21,354 nt of DNA, taken from positions 1 through 21,354 of the forward strand of contig DBNW01000010.1 in assembly GCA_002299425.1 (NCBI GenBank), given 5' to 3'. Below are positions 14,066 to 21,213 of the stretch, one piece after another; the stretch's first letter is position 1, and every line of letters starts with the position of its first letter. The notes under the pieces are model-generated. The model was not told the origin of the DNA and did not search any database. It saw nothing but the letters and a program-made list of their open reading frames with translations. Source of the stretch: Methylococcaceae bacterium UBA662 (GTDB lineage: Bacteria > Pseudomonadota > Gammaproteobacteria > Methylococcales > Methylomonadaceae). Position numbers and translations under genes: made by a program.

Positions 14066-14093
14066 TTGACTAATTCGCTAGGTTAAGTATAGT
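14062..14093 (+). promoter_or_regulatory. iscR promoter with IscR type-1-like half-sites
   Basis: TTGACT (14066-14071) and TATAGT (14088-14093) are five-of-six matches to sigma-70 boxes, 16 bases apart. The left part ATAGTTGACTA (14062-14072) fits the known IscR type-1 half-site completely. On the right, TAG-TTAAGTAT fits the other half with an extra base and wider spacing. Binding of [2Fe-2S]-IscR over this promoter would give the usual autorepression; the altered spacing makes the operator call tentative, while the promoter is good. Confidence 0.55.
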
Positions 14094-14131
14094 AACCCTA
14101 CTTTTAAACTGTAATTAGCCAGGATTGTCCC

Positions 14132-14626
14132 GTGAGACTGACCACTAAAGGCCGTTATGCCGTCACCGCCATGCTAGACCTTGCGTTCCATAGTCAAACC
14201 AACCCTGTCACACTGGTGGAAATTGCTACTCGTCAAACCATCTCTCTGTCTTACCTAGAACAATTATTTGCCCGTTTGCGGCGAGCGGGCATGGTCAAAG
14301 GCCTGCGTGGGCCAGGCGGCGGTTATACACTGTGCGGCGAACCGCACAGCATCAATGTCGCCGACATTATTGCCGCCGTCGATGAACGCGTGGATTCCAC
14401 CCGGTGCGGCGGCGAGGCCAACTGCCAAAAACATCAGGCCTGTCTCACCCACGATTTGTGGATGGGCCTTAGCGACCAAATCAGGGAATACTTAAAAGGC
14501 ATCACCCTAGGTCAGTTGCTGGACAAACACCATGTTAAAGAAGTCGCTAGACGACAGGAACACGATGCGCTCCGGTTGGTAGAGATCCACCGTTTAGGCG
14601 ACAGCGCGACCAGAGCAAATCTGTAA
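14132..14626 (+). CDS. iscR: Fe-S cluster regulator IscR (Rrf2 family)
   Basis: The 164-residue Rrf2-type winged-helix repressor senses the cell's Fe-S status. The start MRLTTKGRYAVTAMLDLA is the IscR N-terminus. The recognition helix region ISLSYLEQLFARLRRAGMVKGLRGPGGGY lies at about 36-65. The cluster ligands appear as CX5CX5C followed by His three residues later (CGGEANCQKHQACLTH), matching Cys92/98/104 and His107 of the E. coli protein. The start is GTG 14132 with AGGA seven bases upstream. A strong promoter with IscR-like half-sites lies about 40 bases upstream. The gene is followed after 5 bases by a cysteine desulfurase. Conserved ligands indicate a true IscR rather than another Rrf2 protein. 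Confidence 0.95.
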   Translation: MRLTTKGRYAVTAMLDLAFHSQTNPVTLVEIATRQTISLSYLEQLFARLRRAGMVKGLRGPGGGYTLCGEPHSINVADIIAAVDERVDSTRCGGEANCQKHQACLTHDLWMGLSDQIREYLKGITLGQLLDKHHVKEVARRQEHDALRLVEIHRLGDSATRANL

Positions 14627-14631
14627 CAAGC

Positions 14632-15744
14632 ATGGTCTATTTGGATCACAATGCGACCACCCCTTTAGACGGGCAAGTTTTAGAAGCCATGATGCCGTTC
14701 TTGGGGCCGTTTTATGGCAATCCTTCCGCTTTGTACCGTTTAGGTCGCCTAGCTAGAACCGCCATTGACACCGCCCGCGAACAAATCGCCGCCTTAGTAG
14801 AGGCACAACCCTCCCAGGTAGTGTTCACCAGCGGCGGCACCGAGGCGAATAACTTGGCTTTTAGGGCGTGCGCCCCACTGAGTGCTATCGCTATTTCTGC
14901 CATAGAACACCCTTCCGTCACCGAGCCGGCCCTTCGCCTTAAAGCCCACGGTTGTCAAGTGTTTGAACTGGGCGTCGATGCCGAAGGCTTAGTCGCCCAA
15001 GCCGGAGTTGCCGAAGTCCTAGCGGCCAAGGTCGAGTTTGTCTCCATCATGCTGGCGAACAACGAAACCGGAGCCATTCAAGACGTCGGCTGGTTTGCTA
15101 GGCAACTGACGGGGTGCGGCATTTGTGTCCATACCGATGCGGTCCAAGGCGTGGGAAAAATCCCCGTATCGTTTAGGGAGTTGGGCGTGCAAATGCTGTC
15201 CTTATCCAGCCATAAACTATACGGCCCTAAGGGGTGTGGGGCATTGGTTATCGATCAAAACGACAGGACCACGCCCCTGCTGTTAGGCGGCGGACAAGAG
15301 CGGGGGCTGCGGGCGGGTACTGAAAACGTCGCCGCCATCGTCGGCTTTGGCAAGGCAGCAGAATTAGCACACGCAGGGCTTGCCGAGCGCACCGCGCATT
15401 TATTGAAGCTGCGACACCTGCTGGAAAACAGCTTAAAAACCATCAAAGGGCTGGTTATTTTTGCCGAACACAGCCCGCGTTTGCCCAACACCGTACAGTT
15501 TGGTATCGACGGCTACGACGGTGAGATGCTGTTGATGCGGCTGGACCAAAAAGGCATCGCCCTGTCCAGCGGCTCTGCCTGTGCCGCTAACAGCGCGCAT
15601 CCTAGCCCGGTGCTGGCCGCCATGAAAGTTGAACCCCGCTTGGCTAGGAGCGCATTGCGTATCAGTTTAGGGCAAACTAACACGCAGACAGACATCATTA
15701 CATTTGCCCAAACATTAAAAGCCTTATTGGATAAAACACCATGA
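14632..15744 (+). CDS. iscS: Cysteine desulfurase (IscS/NifS type)
   Basis: The 370-residue PLP enzyme removes sulfur from cysteine as persulfide for Fe-S clusters and thiolated tRNAs. VYLDHNATTPL opens the protein, SGGTEANNLA binds PLP phosphate, IEHPSV holds the stacking His93, and HTDAVQG holds the PLP-pyridine Asp. SSHKLYGPKG gives the Schiff-base Lys195. The long mobile loop SSGSACAANSAHPSPV carries catalytic Cys317, which marks class I (IscS/NifS), not SufS. It is about 30 residues shorter than E. coli IscS, mainly at the C-terminus where IscU docks, and may be nearer NifS. It sits between iscR and iscA, overlapping iscA by 4 bases (ATGA). No iscU is present. Confidence 0.93.
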   Translation: MVYLDHNATTPLDGQVLEAMMPFLGPFYGNPSALYRLGRLARTAIDTAREQIAALVEAQPSQVVFTSGGTEANNLAFRACAPLSAIAISAIEHPSVTEPALRLKAHGCQVFELGVDAEGLVAQAGVAEVLAAKVEFVSIMLANNETGAIQDVGWFARQLTGCGICVHTDAVQGVGKIPVSFRELGVQMLSLSSHKLYGPKGCGALVIDQNDRTTPLLLGGGQERGLRAGTENVAAIVGFGKAAELAHAGLAERTAHLLKLRHLLENSLKTIKGLVIFAEHSPRLPNTVQFGIDGYDGEMLLMRLDQKGIALSSGSACAANSAHPSPVLAAMKVEPRLARSALRISLGQTNTQTDIITFAQTLKALLDKTP

Positions 15745-16067
15745 CCATCACAGTGACAGAAAAGGCCGCCCGGCAGATTCAAAAACAACTGACAAAACGC
15801 GGACGTGGCCTAGGCTTGAAATTGGCGGTAAAAAAATCCGGCTGCTCCGGTTTTTCCTATGTACTGGATTATGCGGACGAGCTAACCGAGCAAGAAGCTG
15901 TTTTTGAGATGCATGGGGTAAAGCTGGTAATCCCGCAAGCGGACTTGCCGGTTCTGCAAGGCTTAGAGTTAGATTACCGCCGCGAAGGGATTAACGAAGC
16001 TTTTCAGTTCAGCAATCCTAACGTCAAAGCAACATGCGGTTGCGGTGAAAGCTTTGCTGTCGGGTAA
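15741..16067 (+). CDS. iscA: A-type Fe-S carrier protein, IscA-like
   Basis: The 108-residue HesB/IscA/SufA-family protein carries Fe-S clusters to target enzymes. The three ligand cysteines are at 35 (SGCSGFSY), 99 and 101 (CGCGESF), the same numbering as E. coli IscA. It overlaps the desulfurase stop through ATGA, so the two are translationally coupled. In usual isc operons iscU lies between iscS and iscA and hscB-hscA-fdx-iscX follow. Here the gene is last and converges on argH with about 60 bases between. IscA is the best label; SufA or an ErpA-like carrier cannot be excluded from sequence alone. Confidence 0.9.
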   Translation: MTITVTEKAARQIQKQLTKRGRGLGLKLAVKKSGCSGFSYVLDYADELTEQEAVFEMHGVKLVIPQADLPVLQGLELDYRREGINEAFQFSNPNVKATCGCGESFAVG

Positions 16068-16126
16068 CAGGCTTGTACCGAAACGGCCCCAGCAAGGACG
16101 CGTTGGCACCCTGTTTTTATAACCCC

Positions 16127-17512
16127 CTAATCAAGGTCGGCGCGGGCTTGTGCAATCGCCGCTCTCACCGTGTCCGGTGCGGTGCCGCCGACATGGCGGC
16201 GGGCAGCGACCGACCCTTCCAGCGTCAAAAAACCAAACACATCCTCATCGACCAAACTGGAAAACCCTTGCAATTCTGCCAGCGACAATTCCGATAAATC
16301 GCGGCCGCTATCCAAGCCTAAACGCACCGCTAAGCCCACGATTTCATGGGCATCCCTAAAAGCCATGCCTTTTAGCACCAGGTAGTCGGCCAAATCGGTC
16401 GCGGTGGCAAAACCGCGTTTGGCGGCATTGTACATGGTGTCCTTTTTTGCCCGGATATGCGGCACCATATCGGCGTACGCACGCAAGCAATTGACCAGGG
16501 TGTCGACCGTGTCAAATAAAGGCTCTTTGTCTTCTTGATTGTCTTTGTTGTAAGCCAAGGGCTGGCTTTTCATCAGCATCAGCAACGACATCAAATGCCC
16601 TGCCACCCGCCCGGTTTTGCCGCGCACCAGCTCTGGGACATCCGGGTTTTTCTTTTGCGGCATAATGGACGAGCCGGTACAAAAAGTATCCGGCAATTCA
16701 ATAAAATCAAACGAGGCACTGGTCCATAAGACCAATTCCTCTGAAAACCGCGACAAATGTATCATTACAAGGCTGGCGGCGGCGGCAAACTCGATGGCAA
16801 AATCACGGTCGCTGACCGCATCCAAAGAATTAGCCGAGGGCCGGCTAAAACCAAGCAACCCGGCAGTCATGGCCCTGTCAATGGGGTAGCGGGTACCCGC
16901 TAAAGCCGCAGCACCCAACGGCATGATGTTAATTCTTTTGCGGCAATCTTCAAGCCGCTCGCGGTCTCGCTTGAGCATTTCAAACCAGGCCATCAAATGG
17001 TGACCAAAAGTAACCGGCTGGGCCACTTGCAGGTGCGTAAAGCCCGGCATAATCGTGTCGGCATGTTGGCTTGCCAATGCCACGATGCCTTTTTGCAAAC
17101 GCGCCAACTCAAGCAAAATCGTATCCACTCCTTGCCGCAAATACAGACGAATATCGGTGGCCACCTGGTCGTTGCGGGAGCGCCCGGTATGCAGTTTTTT
17201 ACCCGCCATGCCTATCAAGTCAGTCAGGCGCGCTTCGATGTTCATATGCACATCTTCTTGCTTGACTGACCAATTAAATGCGCCCCGTTCAATTTCCCCG
17301 CTTATTTGCGCCAAGCCACAAATAATGTCATCGCGCTCTGCTTCGGTCAAAATGCCGCAGGCAGCCAGCATTTTGGCGTGGGCAACCGACCCTTGAATAT
17401 CCTGTTGGGCCATACGCTGGTCAAATTCAACCGAAGCAGTAAATTTCTCAACAAAGGCATCGGTGCCTTGTGCAAGGCGGGCACTGGAAAGTTTTTCGGT
17501 GTTAGCAGGCAT
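16127..17512 (-). CDS. argH: Argininosuccinate lyase
   Basis: The 461-residue cytoplasmic enzyme cleaves argininosuccinate to arginine and fumarate, the last step of arginine synthesis. It is full-length for the family. Visible are the substrate loops HTGRSRNDQVATD (about 108-120), PGFTHLQVAQP with catalytic base/acid His160, GAAALAGTRYPIDR (about 200-213), and the fumarase-superfamily signature GSSIMPQKKNPD with Ser281/282. The ATG at 17512 gives the normal N-terminus, but no clear ribosome site precedes it. The gene is alone on its strand, converging with iscA and diverging from csrA over about 220 bases that hold their promoters. Confidence 0.97.
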   Translation of the reverse strand: MPANTEKLSSARLAQGTDAFVEKFTASVEFDQRMAQQDIQGSVAHAKMLAACGILTEAERDDIICGLAQISGEIERGAFNWSVKQEDVHMNIEARLTDLIGMAGKKLHTGRSRNDQVATDIRLYLRQGVDTILLELARLQKGIVALASQHADTIMPGFTHLQVAQPVTFGHHLMAWFEMLKRDRERLEDCRKRINIMPLGAAALAGTRYPIDRAMTAGLLGFSRPSANSLDAVSDRDFAIEFAAAASLVMIHLSRFSEELVLWTSASFDFIELPDTFCTGSSIMPQKKNPDVPELVRGKTGRVAGHLMSLLMLMKSQPLAYNKDNQEDKEPLFDTVDTLVNCLRAYADMVPHIRAKKDTMYNAAKRGFATATDLADYLVLKGMAFRDAHEIVGLAVRLGLDSGRDLSELSLAELQGFSSLVDEDVFGFLTLEGSVAARRHVGGTAPDTVRAAIAQARADLD

Positions 17513-17733
17513 CGTGAGGGTAATTGGCCGGGAAATTTAAACGTGGAAATAGTCTTAAGACCTAGAAAAAACAGGGCAAACAATCATTATCACCCGCATC
17601 AGGCATGACACGGCCTGCAAATAGTGCGGGCAAACGGTTTTCGTTTCTCATCATCATAAAAAGCTGCTATTATGCCAGAATAAGTTGGACACTGTTTAAG
17701 AACAGTACGTTTTTAACATAAAAGGGAGAAGCC

Positions 17734-17916
17734 ATGCTTATATTGACTCGTCGGGTAGGAGAGACCCTCATGATAGGGGACGAGGTAACAGTCACCGTCC
17801 TGGGAGTAAAAGGAAACCAAGTCAGAATCGGCGTCAATGCTCCTAAGGATGTGTCAGTGCACAGGGAAGAAATCTACGAAAAAATAAAAAAAGAACAGCT
17901 AGAATCAAGAAGTTAA
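17734..17916 (+). CDS. csrA: Carbon storage regulator CsrA
   Basis: The 60-residue RNA-binding dimer represses or stabilises mRNAs by binding GGA hairpins near ribosome sites; it controls carbon storage, motility and biofilm formation. MLILTRRVGETLMIGDEV (1-18) and IGVNAPKDVSVHREEIYEKI (33-52) are the conserved strands, with Arg44-equivalent in the VHREEI motif. A strong ribosome site AGGGAGAA precedes the ATG. A 6-bp hairpin (ACTGTT 17691-17696 with AACAGT 17701-17706) is in the leader. The gene is followed after 15 bases by tRNA-Ser and tRNA-Arg, as in E. coli csrA-serV-argV, which supports vertical inheritance. alaS, often upstream, is replaced by divergent argH. Confidence 0.96.
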   Translation: MLILTRRVGETLMIGDEVTVTVLGVKGNQVRIGVNAPKDVSVHREEIYEKIKKEQLESRS

Positions 17917-17931
17917 GGTAAAACGTTTATA

Positions 17932-18022
17932 GGAGAGATGGCCGAGAGGCCGAAGGCGCTCCCCTGCTAAGGGAGTATGGGCCAAAAGCCCATCGAGGGT
18001 TCGAATCCCTCTCTCTCCGCCA
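17932..18022 (+). tRNA. tRNA-Ser (anticodon GCU)
   Basis: A 91-base class II tRNA with an acceptor stem GGAGAGA/TCTCTCC, discriminator G and encoded CCA. The anticodon stem CTCCC/GGGAG closes the loop CTGCTAA, giving anticodon GCU for AGC/AGU. The long variable arm (TATGGGCCAAAAGCCCATC region) and the T-loop GGTTCGAATCC are typical of tRNA-Ser. It lies directly after csrA. Confidence 0.97.
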
Positions 18023-18087
18023 ATTAAAAATTGTCACTGTGTTTTTGACAAAAAAAGAAATGAAAGTTATAGTGGGCAGCTCACAAT

Positions 18088-18164
18088 GCGCCCGTAGCTC
18101 AGCTGGATAGAGTAATCGGCTACGAACCGATCGGTCGGGAGTTCAAATCTCTCCGGGCGCGCCA
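18088..18164 (+). tRNA. tRNA-Arg (anticodon ACG)
   Basis: A 77-base tRNA with acceptor stem GCGCCCG/CGGGCGC, encoded CCA and a standard D-arm (TAGCTCAGCTGGATAGA). The stem ATCGG/CCGAT closes the loop CTACGAA, giving ACG, whose A34 is expected to become inosine to read CGU/CGC/CGA. It follows tRNA-Ser by 65 bases. Confidence 0.97.
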
Positions 18165-18183
18165 ATTTCACACGAGAGTTTAT

Positions 18184-18259
18184 TCCCCTGTAGCTCAGTC
18201 GGTAGAGCGGGTGACTGTTAATCACTAGGTCGGCGGTTCGAGCCCGTCCGGGGGAGCCA
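18184..18259 (+). tRNA. tRNA-Asn (anticodon GUU)
   Basis: A 76-base tRNA with acceptor stem TCCCCTG/CGGGGGA and encoded CCA. The anticodon loop CTGTTAA gives GUU for AAC/AAU. It is the last of three tRNAs behind csrA and is followed by a terminator and an accessory region, making it a possible integration site, though no 3'-end copy is seen downstream in the window. Confidence 0.97.
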
Positions 18260-18269
18260 AGTAAATCAA

Positions 18270-18299
18270 AGCCTTACATGCGAGTGTAAGGCTTTTTTT
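18270..18299 (+). terminator. Rho-independent terminator after the tRNA cluster
   Basis: AGCCTTACA (18270-18278) pairs perfectly with TGTAAGGCT (18285-18293) around a 6-base loop, followed by six T residues. It closes the csrA/tRNA transcript. Confidence 0.85.
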
Positions 18300-18404
18300 A
18301 TGCCTAAAACAAAAAATGTCGCAATTATTGCTTGGCTTCGTCAAGACGCAGCGTCGTGCTGTCGTCCTCAGTCCTAAGTCGGGCTAACGTATTATCTCCC
18401 AACC

Positions 18405-19110
18405 TGTAATAATTCAGACTTAACCTGACACTGCTCTTGAAAAGAGAGAGGGTTACTTGAGATGGAAGTGTTGAATTTTTATCAAACCCAAAGAGGTAAC
18501 CCGCGTGTTTGAGAATAACGTAAGAATCATCAAGCACAAAGTGGGCTTGTTGAATCTGGCCGAAGAACTGGGTAATGTGTCCAGACCTTCTATCGCTATA
18601 AAGCCGCCGTTGAGCAAGGCGGGGTTGAATCCCTGTTCGATAAAAGCCGGAGGCAGCGCTCGAAAAGAAGCGCCAGGATGACGAAGTCTGCGGGGAAATC
18701 AAGACCGCGCATCCAGGGTATCTAGGTTCCCAAGACTTATGTCGGTACCTTTAAAGGCGTCGGACGGGCTTATCAGCAAACTTTTGTCGATGCCTACTCA
18801 AAAGTCGCCTTTGCCAAGCTGTATACCACTAAAACCCCGATTACAGCGGCAGGCCTATTGAACGATAAAGTCTTGCCGTTTTTCACCTCTGTATAACGAT
18901 TTGGCAGCGCTACAATAAAGATTTGGACGAATGGCTCGACTATTACAATAATCAGCGCACCCAGCAAGGTAAAATGTGCCGTGGGCGAACGCCTATGGCG
19001 ACAGTGCACGATGGCAAAACCATCTGGAAAGAAAAATTGATAGGCTGAATTTAACCGGACAGGCACTTCGAAAAACCCAGTAACTGTCAGGTTAGGTTTG
19101 AACTACTACA
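18405..19110 (+). mobile_element. Degenerate IS481-type insertion sequence remnant
   Basis: Two 26-base ends are inverted copies at 22 of 26 positions: 18405-18430 begins TGTAATAATTCAGACTTAAC and 19085-19110 ends GGTTTGAACTACTACA. They enclose 706 bases with a broken transposase on the plus strand, less than the roughly 1.1 kb I expect for this family, because an internal part is missing. Directly flanking bases show no target duplication, which suggests age or rearrangement. The element lies 105 bases after the tRNA terminator. Confidence 0.82.
18505..19048 (+). pseudogene. Transposase pseudogene, IS481 family, frameshifted and internally deleted
   Basis: Successive fragments in different frames can be read. 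The N-terminal helix-turn-helix part ends in IKHKVGLLNLAEELGNVS. TFYRYKAAVEQGGVESLFDK follows after loss of about ten codons. Next come CGEIKTAHPGYLGSQD, then TYVGTFKGVGRAYQQTFVDA with the first catalytic Asp, then LYTTKTPITAAGLLNDKVLPFF and a stop. A jump leads to DLDEWLDYYNNQRTQQGK and the C-terminal DGKTIWKEKLIG with a TGA at 19046. The part of the DDE domain holding the second Asp and the Glu is gone, so no activity is possible. At least four lesions are visible. The likely start is GTG 18505. Confidence 0.85.
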
Positions 19111-19156
19111 AGTTGTTCATAATGTTTCTCTGCAATCCAAATAAAACAACGGTTTC

Positions 19157-19633
19157 TTAAACATCAACCTTCCCCGGAAAATCCGGCAGTATTTGCGAAT
19201 GCGCCAATTCATTATCGGCATTAAAAAACCGCATGGCCCCTTGTTGGCTGCACAACCAAAATTCCTGCGCCCCTTGCCCAAAATAAAGCTTTTTCTTCGC
19301 CCTCATTTCCCGTTCGGTATTGCTGTCGGACAACACCTCAATACAAATTTCCGGCGCAACCGAACATTCAGCCTCGTGTTTGATGATTTGCAAACGCGCA
19401 TCAGACACCCAAACCACATCGGCGACTTTCGTGCCTTTAGGGGTGAAAATGGCGCATTCGGGGAATACTTTGCCGCCTGTGGCGTGGCGTAATAACAGCC
19501 GTTCAATTTCGCCTTGCAATAAGGAATGCAATACCTTCATCGGACTCATGACGATTTGCCCGTATTCGTTCAGTTCTATTTTGAAAGGCAGGTTTTTTAA
19601 ATTGGGGTTGGAGCAGACTTCTTGCCAGTTCAT
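19157..19633 (-). CDS. Uma2-family (DUF820) putative restriction endonuclease
   Basis: The 158-residue protein is a Uma2-family member with a PD-(D/E)XK nuclease fold; actual activity is unproven for nearly all members. Family features are LNEYGQIVMSPM (about 21-32), an invariant Asp in KVADVVWVS (Asp72), and PEICIEVLSDSN (about 94-105) with acidic residues at the expected catalytic site. EMRAKKKLYFGQGAQEFWL (about 109-127) carries the lysine. AGGGTA lies about eight bases before the ATG. Uma2 genes are multiplied in cyanobacteria and are seen in gammaproteobacterial accessory regions. It sits 21 bases downstream of hicA on the same strand and may be cotranscribed with it. Neither a methylase nor a helicase is nearby. 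Confidence 0.85.
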   Translation of the reverse strand: MNWQEVCSNPNLKNLPFKIELNEYGQIVMSPMKVLHSLLQGEIERLLLRHATGGKVFPECAIFTPKGTKVADVVWVSDARLQIIKHEAECSVAPEICIEVLSDSNTEREMRAKKKLYFGQGAQEFWLCSQQGAMRFFNADNELAHSQILPDFPGKVDV

Positions 19634-19654
19634 CGCTAAAGTACCCTGTTGGTT

Positions 19655-19843
19655 TTATTTAAGAGGTTTTACGCCTAAATCTTTACAGATTTTATTGGCC
19701 AAAATACCATTGACTTCTGCGTGTCGCGGAATAGCCGATCGTTTATTCAGTTCAGGGTTATGCCACCATGAATGCCGCCCACCTTCACGCAATAACTCAC
19801 AACCTTGCGCCGTCAAATACCGGATTAATTCCGAACGTTTCAC
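19655..19843 (-). CDS. hicA: HicA-family toxin (mRNA interferase)
   Basis: The 62-residue protein has the double-stranded-RNA-binding-like HicA fold: KRSELIRYLTAQGCELLREGG followed by RHSWW with the putative catalytic His24. IPRHAEVNGILANKICKDLG makes up the C-terminal strand and helix. HicA toxins cut mRNAs and tmRNA ribosome-independently. The start is GTG 19843, which overlaps the hicB stop as GTGA, so translation is coupled to the antitoxin. The order antitoxin first, toxin second is the reverse of E. coli hicAB, but common in other bacteria. Confidence 0.86.
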   Translation of the reverse strand: MKRSELIRYLTAQGCELLREGGRHSWWHNPELNKRSAIPRHAEVNGILANKICKDLGVKPLK

Positions 19844-20052
19844 AAAGCAATCAATTCTTCTTGATAATGTACGCCAGCGTTCAATAACGCTTCTTCGCGG
19901 TTAAACGCCAAGGCTTCTTGCAAAGTTATTTTTAGGCTTGCAATCAATTCATCATGCGTGGCTTCTTGGCAATTCACGCCGGGGATTTCTTCAATCCAAC
20001 CTAGCCACCAGTCGCCGTCTTGTTTTATTACTGCGGTGTAGTTGTTGTTCAT
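19840..20052 (-). CDS. hicB: HicB-family antitoxin, short single-domain form
   Basis: The 70-residue antitoxin shows the partial RNase H fold of HicB: YTAVIKQDGDWWLGWIEEIPGVNCQEATHDELIASLKITLQEALAFNRE. It is expected to bind HicA and block its active site. It lacks the C-terminal helix-turn-helix or ribbon-helix-helix found in longer HicB proteins, so autoregulation may need another factor. The ATG at 20052 has no evident ribosome site and lies 6 bases after the stop of the nuclease pseudogene, hinting at read-through from upstream. It overlaps hicA by 4 bases. Confidence 0.87.
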   Translation of the reverse strand: MNNNYTAVIKQDGDWWLGWIEEIPGVNCQEATHDELIASLKITLQEALAFNREEALLNAGVHYQEELIAL

Positions 20053-20058
20053 GATTGA

Positions 20059-21173
20059 TTATTTATTCGGTAAACATTCGCTATTGTTTGATAACTCTTG
20101 AGCCATTTTTAAAAGCACTTCCACCTGCTTGAGATAGGCAATGGTTGCGGCAATGTCAATACGGCCTTGAGGATCAAGTTTTCTGTAATCCTTATCAATA
20201 ATAAGCAGTGTTTTGGCTTTAGCCTTTTTGCTAAACCTTACTTTCTTAAAATCTAAATTAAGACCCAAACTTGTATTACACTCCCGCAAGTATCTACACC
20301 AATCATCGGACGATCTTTTTTCGGGTGGTTTGGGTTTAGATTTTTGGTATCTATTTTGAAACAAAGCTTTTCATGTGCCAATAATAAGTATGGCTTGCAG
20401 CCAACTCCCCACCAAAAGCCCATAAATCCACCTGATTTATTATTGACCTTTTTCCAATTACCCGTTAGTTGTCCGGGATTTAAATTTTTTTGAAGCACCA
20501 TATAAAAACCAGTCCATGCCTGGGAGTGCCACTGGTTCTTTTCCAAAATAAGGTAGCTTTGGACTCTATTTTCAATTCCCTGCAAATGCAGCCTGAAGTC
20601 TTGAAAAATAGCGTTGTTGATCCCCGTTCGATGGCCTTCATCTAAAATTGATTGGAAATCTTCACGGGAAAAGACTTTATACTGATTAGCTTCTACATGC
20701 GAATAACTGCCTTGATCGTAAGTTTTAAAATAAATAGGTACAATGTTTATCTTTTCGCAAGCCATCACATTGATCTTGTTTTTTTTAACGCCGTTTGTTT
20801 TGATTTCATTAAGATAGCGATTTAGCTGGTCACCACTGTCTTTCGTATTGGTTTTGTCTTCAATAATGAAGACGAATTTCCCATTTACGACGCACAAAAT
20901 ATCGATAATTGATCTTTTTTGTTTTGTCTCTGGTTTATGGGCAAAGGAATATTGCCTGATCACCTCAACAGATTTAATGTCAATAATGTCTTCGGAAATG
21001 TTTTCTGACTTCTGAGCTAACGCTTTTACTAACTCCGTACCACATTGATGCAAGTTTGCATCAACCGATTGATATTTCGGGTCTGCCCAAGACAATAACC
21101 AACAAATAAACGCATCTTGGGATAGCTCGCTGGTGGCAAATTTAAATAAGTTTGGTTGAGTCGAAGAATTCAT
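20059..21173 (-). pseudogene. PD-(D/E)XK superfamily nuclease (PDDEXK_4-like), split by a one-base frameshift
   Basis: The first part begins at ATG 21173 (MNSSTQPNLFKFATSELSQD), the usual N-terminus of this nuclease family. Catalytic residues are Asp91 in IIDILCVV, then Glu105-Asp106-Lys107 in FIIEDKTNT, with GDQLNRYL following. WGVGCKPYLLLAHEKLCFKID follows, after which this frame runs out at 20253 with unfamiliar sequence. The other frame continues with YQKSKPKPPEKRSSDDWCRY and KYLRECNTSLGLNLDF-like C-terminal sequence and ends at 20059. One missing A in the five-A run (20341-20345) would rejoin the frames and give about 371 residues. The catalytic part lies before the lesion, so residual function, slippage or an assembly error are all possible. 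The frame also opens upstream to 21323, but without family similarity. Function as a defence nuclease is inference. Confidence 0.78.
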
Positions 21174-21213
21174 GATTTTGCCAAAGCGTATTGGATTTCG
21201 GTTTGCGACTTCT

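Noticed and set aside
18325..18702. Minus-strand open frame of 125 residues over the IS end
   Set aside because: It crosses the IS terminal repeat and runs antisense to the recognisable transposase fragments.
18794..19066. Minus-strand 90-residue open frame
   Set aside because: It is antisense to the transposase C-terminal fragments, which have clear family similarity.
19320..19904. Plus-strand 194-residue open frame
   Set aside because: It runs antisense through Uma2 and hicA, both recognisable families; the product has no family features.
20315..20345. Programmed -1 frameshift site in the nuclease gene
   Set aside because: The A-runs are not in a classical X-XXY-YYZ slippery context in the zero frame and no clear downstream pseudoknot was found; a simple indel is likelier.
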